Notes under the pieces: model-generated
Seen by the model: the letters and a program-made list of their open reading frames with translations, nothing else
The model's database searches: none
Told to the model about the DNA's origin: nothing
Made by a program: the position numbers and the translations under genes
Assembly (NCBI GenBank): GCA_963758205.1
Contig: CAVWUM010000005.1
Location: forward strand, 270,189-334,188
Direction of reading: 5' to 3'
DNA length: 64,000 nucleotides
From: Owenweeksia sp963758205
Lineage (GTDB): Bacteria > Bacteroidota > Bacteroidia > Flavobacteriales > Schleiferiaceae
In this document: one piece after another, positions 27,517 to 37,388 of the stretch
How the letters are laid out: each line of letters starts with the position of its first letter
Numbering within the stretch: position 1 is the stretch's first letter

Positions 27517-30500
27517 ATGAGCAGATTCTTACAAACCCTAGCCTTTTATCTAATTTTTCAAGTTGCAAGTTTTGGCCAGTCAGATAGTTCAACCTACTCT
27601 ACAGGTCATATTTCAACCGAGTTTCAGGGAGTAATTACTGTTACTGACGAAAGTTTTGGTTGTAGTGATACTCTTGTAGTAAATATCCCTGCCGGAAATT
27701 ATGTAACTGGAGTAGATGTCTATTATAATATAGAAGCTCCAATTGCCGGCAATGGCTGGGTTTCTGAGCAAGGCTCTTATCTTCAGTTCATAAATAACCA
27801 AACCAAAGAAACTGCCATTTCATTTGGTGATCCTAATTGGGATTCGGCAGGTGTTTTTTCTTATTCCAGGCAAGGCTTAAACATAGCTAATGGTACAAGT
27901 GTATCAGGTCAGCTTTTATTTTTTCTACATGCCTTCAGAACTTTTGGTGGAGCACCGGCCTGTGGAACAAATTTTCAAAGAGTTGTAGATAGCACCTGGA
28001 AGATAGTTGTACATCATATACCGCCACCAACTTGTTTTGAACCAACCGCGCTCAGTGCCAGTGCAGTTTCTACCTCTTCGGTTTCGCTTAACTGGACAAC
28101 CGGGGGTGCCACTAACTGGCAAATAGGCTATCGCCAGGCCGGTTCCATCACCCCATTTACAATTATAAATGCTTCCTCAAATCCATTTACAGTTAATGGC
28201 CTTTCAGCAGGGGTAAACTATGAGTTTCAGGTAAGAGATAGCTGCGGTACTGGCGATGTAAGTATTTGGCATGGAACAGCCCGGGCTACTACATTTTGTA
28301 ACCCGGTTACCGCACCGTATAGTGAAAACTTTGATGGCTCATCCTGGATAACAGGGGCAGGGGGCGATAATTTAGGTAACTCAATTGATGTGTGTTGGGT
28401 TAGGCCAACAGGCAATCCGAATTTTGGAGCCAGGGCAGGGGGAACTGCTTCAGGAGCCACTGGCCCTGCTACAGATTTTGGTGGAGGTGGAAAATATTTA
28501 TATACAGAGGCCAGTAATGGAGCAACTGGAGCCGGTGAGATAAATAGCCTGCCGGTTTATATTCCTAACAGTATGGTAAATCCACAGCTCAAATTTTATT
28601 ATCACATGTTTGGTGCCGATATAACCTCGCTGGAAGTTCAGGTAGATAATGGTTCTGGCTTTGGAGCCAGCTTACTTACCATAGCTGGTCAGCAGCAAAC
28701 TTCTTCTGCAGCCGCATGGCAATTCGATACTTTAGGCTTAAAAGCCTTTAAGGGCGATACTGTCGTAATAAAATTTATTGGCACAAATTCAGGCTTTAAT
28801 GGTGATATTGCTATTGATGAATTTAGCATAGCTGAGGCGCCAACCTGTTTTCCACCAGATACTCTTTTTACCATTAATCAATCCCCAACATCAATTGCGC
28901 TTGATTGGAATAGCGGTGGGGCTTCAAGGTGGTTAATTGGTTATCGGGTAAACGGTTCAACCGGACCACTCAGCTATTTTGCTGCGGCCACCAAGCCAAG
29001 GGCTGTTACCGCATTAATGCCAGGTACTACATACCAGTTTTTTATAAAGGACAGTTGTGGAGCCGGCAATACAAGTGTATGGAGTAATCCCATTACCGCA
29101 ACCACAAGGTGTATTTCGGTTATCGCCCCTTATACTGAAAATTTTGATGGACCAAACTGGACTAGCGGTACAGGTGCGCTAAATGCAGGAAATGTAGAAG
29201 ATGTTTGCTGGACAAGGCCAACAGGCAACCCAAATTTTGGAACGCGTACAGGTGCTACCGGCTCAGGAGCTTCAGGACCTTCTGGTGATTATAATGTAGG
29301 AGGTAATTATTTATTTACCGAAGCCAGCAATGGCGCAGTAGGAACAGGGGAGATAACCAGTGTCCCCATCTTTATTCCTAATACTATGACTAAGCCCCAA
29401 CTGAGATTTTACTATCACATGTTTGGGGCAGATATTACTTCGCTGGAAGTGCAGATAGATAATGGATTTGGCTTTGGGGCCAGCCTATTGACTATTTCAG
29501 GGCAGCAACAAACCGCTTCTGCTGATGCCTGGCGATTTGATACGCTTACGCTAAGTGCCTATAAGGGTGATACCATTTTGATAAAGTTTTTAGGTACCAA
29601 TTCCGGTTTTAATGGAGATATAGCCATTGATGAATTTAGTATTGCTGAGGCTCCAACTTGTTTCGATCCTGACTCGTTGGCGATTATTAGTACCACTAGC
29701 AGTTCCGCTGAACTTAGCTGGATAACCGGTGGCTCTGCAAATTGGTTAATAGGGTACAGAGTAAATGGTAGTACAGGTCCGCTCACAATTGTACCTGCCG
29801 GCACAAATCCTTTTGTTGTAACAGGCCTTAGCCCGGCAACAATCTATGAGTTTTTTGTTAAGGATAGTTGTGCTGTTGGTGATGTAAGCGGTTGGTCCAC
29901 ACCAATTATAGCAGGTACGGAATGTAGCATTTCTATTGCACCATGGTCCGAGAGTTTTGATGGTACAAGCTGGGTGGCAGGTGCAGGTGCCGCCAATGCT
30001 AATAATCAAATTGATTACTGCTGGGATAGACCTTCAAATGGCAACCCAGATTTCGGAACACGTACTGGTGGTACCGTTTCCACTGCAACTGGCCCGGCCG
30101 CTGATAACAGTGGCAGTGGTAAATATCTTTATACAGAAGCCAGCGGTGGGGCCTTGGGTACAGGAGAAATTACTACTCCCTGGGTAGTCGTTTCAAATTC
30201 AATTGTTAGCCCTACTCTTGAGTTCTACTACCATATGTATGGTGCTGATATTACATCTTTAGAAGTTCAGGTAGATAGAGGTCAGGGCTTTGGAGCTAGT
30301 TTGAAAACAATTACAGGCGCTCAGCAAATATCATCTGCTGATGCCTGGAAATCTGATACTGTGGACTTGAACACCTATAAGGGCGATACAATAAGAATCA
30401 GGTTTTTAGGAACTAACAGTGGTTTTGATGGGGATATTGCTATTGATGATGTTAGTATTGACGAGCCGCCAGCATGCCTTGCCCCACAAAATCTTGCTTT

Positions 30501-33500
30501 GGATTATGCCTGGGTAAATACCGCCAGTATTACCTGGCTAAGTGGTGGTGCAAATACCTGGCAGCTACAACATGGGCCCACGGGTTTTACCTTGGGTAGC
30601 GGTACAATAACTGGTGCAACCATCAACCCCGGTATAATAACTGGTTTGTCCGCAGCTACTACCTACGATGTATATGTGCGGGATAGTTGTGCACCAGGAG
30701 TAGTATCAGCGTGGGTAGGGCCTTTAACTTTTACAACTTTATGTGCGTCAACAGGAGTTCCATTCTCCGAAAATTTTGATAGTATCCCCTGGGCCACAGG
30801 TGGAAATAATTTTGCATTAGGCATTATTGGTAGTTGTTGGGAGCGAAATCCTCTAACCCAGTTCATCTGGAAGACGGGGCCCGCACCCGCTCAATCCACC
30901 TTTTCAGGTACCGCTAATGATCATACTACAGGTAATGATCAGTTTATCTATTCCGAGCGTATATCAGTACCGGTAAACGGTATAGTAGATGCATATATCC
31001 AGACTCCGCCCATTGTAATTTCAGGTCTTTCCAATCCTCAGCTTACATTTTGGTACCACATGTATGGTAACTCTCTGGTTGGTCTCGAAGTAGACATTAA
31101 TACCGGCTCCGGATGGACTGGGATTTATCAAAAAGTAGGGCAACAGCAAACCTCCGGAACTGACCCCTGGAAAGAGGCTATTGTAAATCTATCCGCTTAT
31201 ATAGGAGATACGGTAGTTATCAGGTTTAAATCAACCAATAACAATGGGGGCACTAACAACGATGTTTCCATTGATGATGTTGAAATTGATGATGCACCAA
31301 GCTGTCCGAAGCCACAGGATATTAAAGTAATTGGTTTTACAAATACCAGTGCAACCATTGGTTGGACAGCAGGTGGTACAGCCACTAACTGGAATATTGA
31401 ATATGGAACACCGGGCTTTACCTTGGGTACTGGAACGGTTATAAATGCCACCACAAATCCGTTTACTGTAACCGGGTTAAGCCCAAATACCCCTTATGAA
31501 TTTTATGTACGTGATAGCTGTGGTTTAGCCGATGTATCGGTTTGGGTAGGTTCTGATAGTGCCATCACCGATTGCAATCCTGTAGCTGCCCCATTAATTG
31601 AAAATTTTGACGGTGCAGCCTGGGTTGGTGGAACTCCCGGAACTATTGATGCCTGTTGGCAACGATACCCAACATCAGGCTATTATTTCAGGGTCGGCCA
31701 AAATGGTACGCCTACTGCCAATACAGGCCCTTCTTCAGATAATACTACCGGAAATGGAAAATACCTGTACGCTGAAACAGATTTTATTTTTGGCGGCTTT
31801 AATCCCAATGTGGCAGTTTTTTCAACTCCATTGGTTGATTTAAGTACCCTAACTACTCCGGAGCTAAAGTTTTTCTATCACTTATACGGAGCAGATATTG
31901 ACTCCATGCAGGTGCGGGTATTCAATGGTACTTCCTGGACTATCGTTCAGAGTTTTACAAGCCAGCAGCAATCATCCAGTACAGATGCCTGGATAGAACA
32001 AATAGTTGATCTCTCACCATTTTCCGGAAATACTATTAAGGTAGAGTTCAGGGCGATAAAGGCGCTGGGTCAAAGCCTGCTAGGCGATATGGCAATTGAT
32101 GATATCTCCATTAATGAAAAACCTTTGTGCCCGAAGCCTTCAAACCTTGCCTTTTTAAGTGCTACAACCACAACTATTGATATTGGCTGGACGAGTGGTG
32201 GAGCTACTAACTGGTTGGTAGAGTATGGCCCGGTAGGCTTTACACCCGGAACAGGTATAGTTATACCAGCCAGTACTAATCCATATACGGTATCAGGCCT
32301 ATCACCATCATCTTCATATGATTTTTATGTGCGGGATAGTTGTGGAGTTGGCAGTATAAGTGATTCTGTTGGTCCGGTATTCGGGGCCACTTTGTGTGGT
32401 GTAAGATCAGCACCCTACCTTGAAACATTTGACGGGCCAAACTTTGATCCCGGCCCCGCGGGTTTTGGAATACCTGGTACTATAGACACATGCTGGACAC
32501 GCAATACCACAGCTACCTATTTTTGGAAAGCAGGCCCAAGTACCCCACAAACAGCAGGCACCGGATCAACTATAGGAGACCATACCAGTGGAAATGGGCA
32601 ATACCTCTTTACGGAGTCAGGCGGTTTTGTAGGGCCACCATTAAATGCCGAAGCCAATACACCACCTATAGATTTATCACCACTAACAGCACCTGAGTTG
32701 CGGTATTGGTACCACATGTTTGGGCCAAATGTCAATGATCTATATGTGGAAATTTCAAATAACGGTGGGTTGAGTTATACTACCATCGATACCCTTAGCG
32801 GTAATCAGCAGGCTACTCAGGCCTCACCGTGGCTTGAGGCGATAGTTGATATTTCAGCTTACGCTAATGATACGGTTATAATAAAATTCAGGGCGGAGAA
32901 AACCTCCAATGGAAACCAAAGCGATATTTCCATAGATGATATTTCCATAGATGAAGCACCGAGTTGTCCGGATCCTACAAACCTCGTGGTAACAGGAAGA
33001 ACATCTTTTACAATAACATTGGATTGGGTTACAGGAGGAGCAACAAATTGGAATATTCAATATGGACCAACTGGCTTTCAACTGGGGCAAGGCACCACTG
33101 TTATGGTTTCGTCTAAACCCTACACAATTACCAACCTTACACCACAAACAGGTTATTGCTTTTACGTACAGGATAGTTGCGGTATTGGAGACGTAAGTAA
33201 TTGGATAAAAATTACTGACACAACCGCTTGCGCCCCAATTACCGTTCCCTGGACAGAAAATTTTGACGGCCCGGATTGGGTGAGTGGGGCAGGTGCTACT
33301 AATGCAGGAAATTCAATTTCTGACTGTTGGACAAGGCCATCTGCGGCCAACCCAAATTTCGGAACAAGAACAGGAGGTACAAACTCTGCTGGTACAGGCC
33401 CGAACAATGATGTAAGCGGCACTGGCAATTATATATATACTGAAGCCAGTGGAGCTCCGGGTTTGGGAAGTATAACATCACCATTTATTGATATCCCTGC

Positions 33501-36500
33501 TACAGTACCGGCAGCAACCCTGAATTTCTCCCACCATATGTTTGGAGCCAGTATAGACTCTTTGGTAGTTAGTGTGAGCACAGGAGGTGCATTTGCACGA
33601 CAATTTAGCCTGGCAGGTCAACAACAGGTTAGCAATGCCGCTGCCTGGAGTACCGCCTCAGTTGACCTTAGTGCGTTTATTGGCAACAATATTCAAATAC
33701 GTTTTGAAGGTACCAATAGTGGCTTCGCTTCTGATATTGCTATTGACGAGATAAGTATAGATACCAACTCTTGCCCAATACCTACAGCCCTTGTGGCAAC
33801 AGCAAGTACGGCCGGTACTATATCTTTAAACTGGATAACAGGAGGTGCTACTAACTGGCTTGTAGGATATAGGGCTGCGGGCAGTACCGGCCCTCTAACC
33901 ATAGTATCAGCAACTACTAATCCTTTTGTACTGGGTGGACTCACAGCTTCTAGTACTTATGATATTTACGTAAAAGATAGTTGTAGTGCCGGAAGCGTAA
34001 GTGAATGGGTAGGTCCTGTTACCTATATCACACAATGCGGCCTGGTTACTGCGCCTTTTAGCGAAAACTTTGATGGCACTAACTGGACAAGTGGAGTTGG
34101 GGCTGTAAACAATGGAAACATCATATCCTCTTGTTGGGCAAGGCCTGCAGCAACAAATCCAAATTTTGGGACCCGTACTGGCGTTACTCTTTCTGCAGGC
34201 TCCGGGCCATCTGCAGACGTGAGTGGACTTGGCAACTATTTGTACACAGAAGCAAGTGGAGGTGCAACAGGCACCGGTGAAATAACTACTCCATCTATTT
34301 ATATACCCGCTTCTATGGTTAATCCCGAGTTGGTTTTCTCCTATCACATGTATGGTGCTGATATTACAAACCTGGAGGTAGAAGTTGATAATGGTTCAGG
34401 ATTTACCAACATTTTGACCATAACAGGACAACAGCAAACGGCAAGTACTTCTCCGTGGGCCATTACATCTGTAAATTTATCAGCCTACAGCGGAGATACC
34501 CTCCTCATAAAGTTTAAGGGCACCAACACAGGCTTTAATGGTGATATTGCCATTGATGAAGTTACTGTTGAAGATATTTCCTGTCCGATACCCTCCAACC
34601 TGCAAGCCACGTCTTCTGCGTCCAATTCAATTACACTTACCTGGACCACAGGTGGTGCTACAAACTGGTTGGTAGGCTATCGCGAATTGGGAAGTGCCGG
34701 AGGATATACCATCGTGCCAGCCAGTACAAATCCTTTTGTGTTATCAGGCTTAGTAGCCTCTAAAACCTATGAGTTGTTGGTAAAAGATAGTTGCGGAGCA
34801 GCCGATGTAAGCGAATGGATTGGCCCAATTACCTATGCCACTGAGTGCGGTGTAATTACAGCACCGTATATTGAAAGCTTTGATAATAACCGTTGGATAA
34901 CGGGTGCCGGAGCCACAAATGCCGGAGACCAAATTGACTCATGCTGGATAAGATCAACTAATACTGGTGTACGGTGGACCACCGGTACCGGTGGAACTCC
35001 CTCAAATGGAACCGGACCAGTAAGCGATAGAGGTGGTAATGGCAATTACATCTATACGGAGGCGTCTATTGGAACAGGCACTGTTGAAATTCAATCGCCA
35101 GCAATTTACTTACCCACTTCTCTTACCAATCCAATACTGGAGTACTGGTACCACATGTTTGGTAATGCTGTTTCTTCTCTTTCGGTAGAAGTAAGTAATG
35201 GCGGTGCTTTTGTAAATATAGGTACCATTTCAGGGCAACAGCAAACGGCCAATAACGATGCCTGGCGAATGGACACCATCAATTTGTCTTCCTACTCTGG
35301 CGATACGATCGTTCTGAAATTTATTGGTGTAAATACTGCTTTCGCAGGAGATATTTCGGTAGATGATGTTTCCATTAATGGCGTAATTCAGTGTAATGAT
35401 CCCACAATGCTAAGTATCACCAATATTGGAAGTTTTGGTGCGCAGGTAAACTGGACCAGCGGATCTGCAATTTCTGAATTGGAAGTTGTACCTGCCGGGC
35501 AACCTCAGGGTACAGGCACTACCTATAGTCCTGCCACAAGTCCATATATCCTTTCCGGACTTACAGCAAGCACTTTATATGACATCTACGTTCGGGATTT
35601 ATGTGGTACAATCAGTAGTAATTGGGTTACTGATACATTTACCACACTTGCCCCTCCAACCGTCTGCTTAGATCCTACATTAGTAGCGGTTTCGGCCATT
35701 ACCACAAATAGTGCTCAGCTCAATTGGACAAGTTCCACGTCATCCATTACTTCAGAGGTTGAAGTGCTTTTAGCAGGGCAGCCCCCTGGTACTGGTACCT
35801 TGTATGCACCAGCCGTTTCACCCCTGGCAATCACAGGTTTACTCTCTAATACGGGTTACGATGTATATGTTCGTGATTCTTGCGGCAGCGTAAGCAGTGC
35901 TTGGGTAAAAGACTCGTTTATGACGGCTGCTTGCCCCACCGTAGTTGGCAGTTTCATTTTTTCGCGAAGTATCCTAAACGGTACTTTTGACGGCACTGCA
36001 AGTATAGGAGCTACTTCATATAGCTGGGATTTTGGTGATGGAAACAGTGGTACGGGCGTAAATATTTCGCACCCGTACGCCAATGCAGGAACTTATATTG
36101 TTATCATGATAGCCTCAAATGGATGCGGTAATGCCGATACTGTTATTCAAAGTATTCAGGTATGTGATTCGTTGATTGCGGATTTTACCTATTCCATAAA
36201 TGGAGATACTGTTAGTTTTGACGCTTCATCATCAACCAACGCCACTTCCTATACCTGGGATTTGAATGGTTTTGGCGCCAATGGACAATCGGTAAATTAC
36301 AGGTTTCCAAGCCCTGGAACTAAGCCTGTAACGCTCACCGTATTTAATGAATGTGGAGATAGTGCAAGGGTGGTTAAAAATGTGAAAGTATGCCTTGCCC
36401 CAAAAGCAAGCTGGACCTACAACATTATATCTACTACCAGTGCCGGTATGCTTACACAATTTGATGCTTCAGCCTCGCAAAATGCAGTGAGCTATGAATG

Positions 36501-36918
36501 GAATTTTGGCGATGCCAGTGCACTGGTTACAGGGCAGATTATGCCCCAGCATACCTACATTACGCCAGGTTTGTTTTATAAGGTTACCCTTAAAGTTACT
36601 AATACCTGTGGTGAAGCAAGCATTCAATCCTACCGCTTAAGTCAGATTGGACTGGAAGAAATTACAGAAAAGCCCTATTTTAATTTCTATCCTAACCCGG
36701 CACATCAAAACATAAAAGTGGAGTGGGACGTAAATTCTTTTGGCGCCTCGGAGATTGAAATAATAGACGCCAGCGGTAAAGTAGTAGTTAAAGACAACCT
36801 GAAACAGGCCTCTGAAGGGGCTCAAACTGTTGATATAAGTACCCTTGCCAAAGGTTATTATATGATAAGGATGAATACAGATAGTGGAGTCATTCAGCGC
36901 AAGCTGATAATTGAATAA
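27517..36918 (+). CDS. Giant FnIII/MAM adhesin B, T9SS type A
   Basis: About 3133 residues, uninterrupted. Signal peptide (MSRFLQTLAFYLIFQVASFGQ) and a N-terminal domain homologous to adhesin A (to about residue 175). Then nine FnIII+MAM pairs of about 270 residues each, with MAM modules at about 28297, 29110, 29921, 30746, 31571, 32396, 33231, 34036 and 34846. Two more FnIII domains, three PKD domains and a type A sorting domain (FYPNPAHQNIKVEW ... KLIIE) follow. Each FnIII carries a (V/I)RDSCG-type strand. It is a surface fibre or adhesin exported by T9SS. The ATG at 27508 is possible; 27517 gives the cleaner signal peptide. Confidence 0.88.
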   Translation: MSRFLQTLAFYLIFQVASFGQSDSSTYSTGHISTEFQGVITVTDESFGCSDTLVVNIPAGNYVTGVDVYYNIEAPIAGNGWVSEQGSYLQFINNQTKETAISFGDPNWDSAGVFSYSRQGLNIANGTSVSGQLLFFLHAFRTFGGAPACGTNFQRVVDSTWKIVVHHIPPPTCFEPTALSASAVSTSSVSLNWTTGGATNWQIGYRQAGSITPFTIINASSNPFTVNGLSAGVNYEFQVRDSCGTGDVSIWHGTARATTFCNPVTAPYSENFDGSSWITGAGGDNLGNSIDVCWVRPTGNPNFGARAGGTASGATGPATDFGGGGKYLYTEASNGATGAGEINSLPVYIPNSMVNPQLKFYYHMFGADITSLEVQVDNGSGFGASLLTIAGQQQTSSAAAWQFDTLGLKAFKGDTVVIKFIGTNSGFNGDIAIDEFSIAEAPTCFPPDTLFTINQSPTSIALDWNSGGASRWLIGYRVNGSTGPLSYFAAATKPRAVTALMPGTTYQFFIKDSCGAGNTSVWSNPITATTRCISVIAPYTENFDGPNWTSGTGALNAGNVEDVCWTRPTGNPNFGTRTGATGSGASGPSGDYNVGGNYLFTEASNGAVGTGEITSVPIFIPNTMTKPQLRFYYHMFGADITSLEVQIDNGFGFGASLLTISGQQQTASADAWRFDTLTLSAYKGDTILIKFLGTNSGFNGDIAIDEFSIAEAPTCFDPDSLAIISTTSSSAELSWITGGSANWLIGYRVNGSTGPLTIVPAGTNPFVVTGLSPATIYEFFVKDSCAVGDVSGWSTPIIAGTECSISIAPWSESFDGTSWVAGAGAANANNQIDYCWDRPSNGNPDFGTRTGGTVSTATGPAADNSGSGKYLYTEASGGALGTGEITTPWVVVSNSIVSPTLEFYYHMYGADITSLEVQVDRGQGFGASLKTITGAQQISSADAWKSDTVDLNTYKGDTIRIRFLGTNSGFDGDIAIDDVSIDEPPACLAPQNLALDYAWVNTASITWLSGGANTWQLQHGPTGFTLGSGTITGATINPGIITGLSAATTYDVYVRDSCAPGVVSAWVGPLTFTTLCASTGVPFSENFDSIPWATGGNNFALGIIGSCWERNPLTQFIWKTGPAPAQSTFSGTANDHTTGNDQFIYSERISVPVNGIVDAYIQTPPIVISGLSNPQLTFWYHMYGNSLVGLEVDINTGSGWTGIYQKVGQQQTSGTDPWKEAIVNLSAYIGDTVVIRFKSTNNNGGTNNDVSIDDVEIDDAPSCPKPQDIKVIGFTNTSATIGWTAGGTATNWNIEYGTPGFTLGTGTVINATTNPFTVTGLSPNTPYEFYVRDSCGLADVSVWVGSDSAITDCNPVAAPLIENFDGAAWVGGTPGTIDACWQRYPTSGYYFRVGQNGTPTANTGPSSDNTTGNGKYLYAETDFIFGGFNPNVAVFSTPLVDLSTLTTPELKFFYHLYGADIDSMQVRVFNGTSWTIVQSFTSQQQSSSTDAWIEQIVDLSPFSGNTIKVEFRAIKALGQSLLGDMAIDDISINEKPLCPKPSNLAFLSATTTTIDIGWTSGGATNWLVEYGPVGFTPGTGIVIPASTNPYTVSGLSPSSSYDFYVRDSCGVGSISDSVGPVFGATLCGVRSAPYLETFDGPNFDPGPAGFGIPGTIDTCWTRNTTATYFWKAGPSTPQTAGTGSTIGDHTSGNGQYLFTESGGFVGPPLNAEANTPPIDLSPLTAPELRYWYHMFGPNVNDLYVEISNNGGLSYTTIDTLSGNQQATQASPWLEAIVDISAYANDTVIIKFRAEKTSNGNQSDISIDDISIDEAPSCPDPTNLVVTGRTSFTITLDWVTGGATNWNIQYGPTGFQLGQGTTVMVSSKPYTITNLTPQTGYCFYVQDSCGIGDVSNWIKITDTTACAPITVPWTENFDGPDWVSGAGATNAGNSISDCWTRPSAANPNFGTRTGGTNSAGTGPNNDVSGTGNYIYTEASGAPGLGSITSPFIDIPATVPAATLNFSHHMFGASIDSLVVSVSTGGAFARQFSLAGQQQVSNAAAWSTASVDLSAFIGNNIQIRFEGTNSGFASDIAIDEISIDTNSCPIPTALVATASTAGTISLNWITGGATNWLVGYRAAGSTGPLTIVSATTNPFVLGGLTASSTYDIYVKDSCSAGSVSEWVGPVTYITQCGLVTAPFSENFDGTNWTSGVGAVNNGNIISSCWARPAATNPNFGTRTGVTLSAGSGPSADVSGLGNYLYTEASGGATGTGEITTPSIYIPASMVNPELVFSYHMYGADITNLEVEVDNGSGFTNILTITGQQQTASTSPWAITSVNLSAYSGDTLLIKFKGTNTGFNGDIAIDEVTVEDISCPIPSNLQATSSASNSITLTWTTGGATNWLVGYRELGSAGGYTIVPASTNPFVLSGLVASKTYELLVKDSCGAADVSEWIGPITYATECGVITAPYIESFDNNRWITGAGATNAGDQIDSCWIRSTNTGVRWTTGTGGTPSNGTGPVSDRGGNGNYIYTEASIGTGTVEIQSPAIYLPTSLTNPILEYWYHMFGNAVSSLSVEVSNGGAFVNIGTISGQQQTANNDAWRMDTINLSSYSGDTIVLKFIGVNTAFAGDISVDDVSINGVIQCNDPTMLSITNIGSFGAQVNWTSGSAISELEVVPAGQPQGTGTTYSPATSPYILSGLTASTLYDIYVRDLCGTISSNWVTDTFTTLAPPTVCLDPTLVAVSAITTNSAQLNWTSSTSSITSEVEVLLAGQPPGTGTLYAPAVSPLAITGLLSNTGYDVYVRDSCGSVSSAWVKDSFMTAACPTVVGSFIFSRSILNGTFDGTASIGATSYSWDFGDGNSGTGVNISHPYANAGTYIVIMIASNGCGNADTVIQSIQVCDSLIADFTYSINGDTVSFDASSSTNATSYTWDLNGFGANGQSVNYRFPSPGTKPVTLTVFNECGDSARVVKNVKVCLAPKASWTYNIISTTSAGMLTQFDASASQNAVSYEWNFGDASALVTGQIMPQHTYITPGLFYKVTLKVTNTCGEASIQSYRLSQIGLEEITEKPYFNFYPNPAHQNIKVEWDVNSFGASEIEIIDASGKVVVKDNLKQASEGAQTVDISTLAKGYYMIRMNTDSGVIQRKLIIE
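36214..36614 (+). repeat. Near-identical PKD-coding repeat, copy 2
   Basis: Partner of 26686-27086, in the same orientation, 9528 bases downstream. Identity stops abruptly at GGTGA near both 3' ends, before the diverged sorting domains. Confidence 0.9.
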
Positions 36919-36942
36919 TCGGTAAAGACCTTATAAACGATG

Positions 36943-36966
36943 AAAGCCCATCATGCGATGGGCTTT
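36943..36966 (+). terminator. Terminator of adhesin B
   Basis: Perfect 10-bp stem AAAGCCCATC / GATGGGCTTT with a 4-base loop, followed by CTGTTTTG. It lies 24 bases after the stop, between convergent adhesin B and the cold-shock gene. Confidence 0.8.
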
Positions 36967-37000
36967 CTGTTTTGTACTGAAAAAAGTTAAAGCGTATATA

Positions 37001-37192
37001 TTAAACTACTTTCACATTAACTGCGTTCAATCCTTTTTTGCCTTCTTTAAGGTCAAAATCAACAACGTCACCTTCACGGATTTCATCTACTAATCCGGAA
37101 ACGTGTACAAAGTGTTCCTTTCCCGAACCGTCTTCAGTGATAAATCCAAAACCTTTGGTCTCGTTGAAGAATTTTACTGTGCCTTTACTCAT
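37001..37192 (-). CDS. Cold-shock domain protein (CspA family)
   Basis: A 63-residue single cold-shock domain that binds single-stranded RNA and DNA. RNP1 is KGFGFI and RNP2 is HFVHVS; the N-terminus SKGTVKFFNETKGFGF and GLNAVNVKVV end are standard. It acts as an RNA chaperone in the cytoplasm. It is a single-gene unit with a good promoter upstream and an AT-rich leader of about 25 bases. Confidence 0.95.
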   Translation of the reverse strand: MSKGTVKFFNETKGFGFITEDGSGKEHFVHVSGLVDEIREGDVVDFDLKEGKKGLNAVNVKVV

Positions 37193-37222
37193 GGTAATAA
37201 ATTAAATAATGTAATAATGTAG

Positions 37223-37249
37223 CAAAGGTAAGCTTTAATAGCCATGCAA
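37223..37249 (-). promoter_or_regulatory. Promoter of the cold-shock gene
   Basis: Minus-strand TTG (37249-37247), 16 bases, TACCTTTG (37230-37223) followed by C, the most common form of the phylum's -7 box. The spacer is slightly short. The start codon is 30 bases downstream. Confidence 0.55.
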
Positions 37250-37388
37250 GCTGTTAATTGCTGCATAATTAATAATTGATTCACAAGAGGTTAACCTCAA
37301 AAACAAACTAAGCGATAAGATAGTGTAGGTATTTGCCTATAAATGAACGGCTATGCCTAATTTCGCGTAATACTCAAAAAAGTTCCTT

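Noticed and set aside
27613..36825. Many antisense open frames of 60-150 codons under the adhesins
   Set aside because: They mirror the repeated modules on the other strand, have no family signatures, no promoters, and overlap a strong coding frame throughout.
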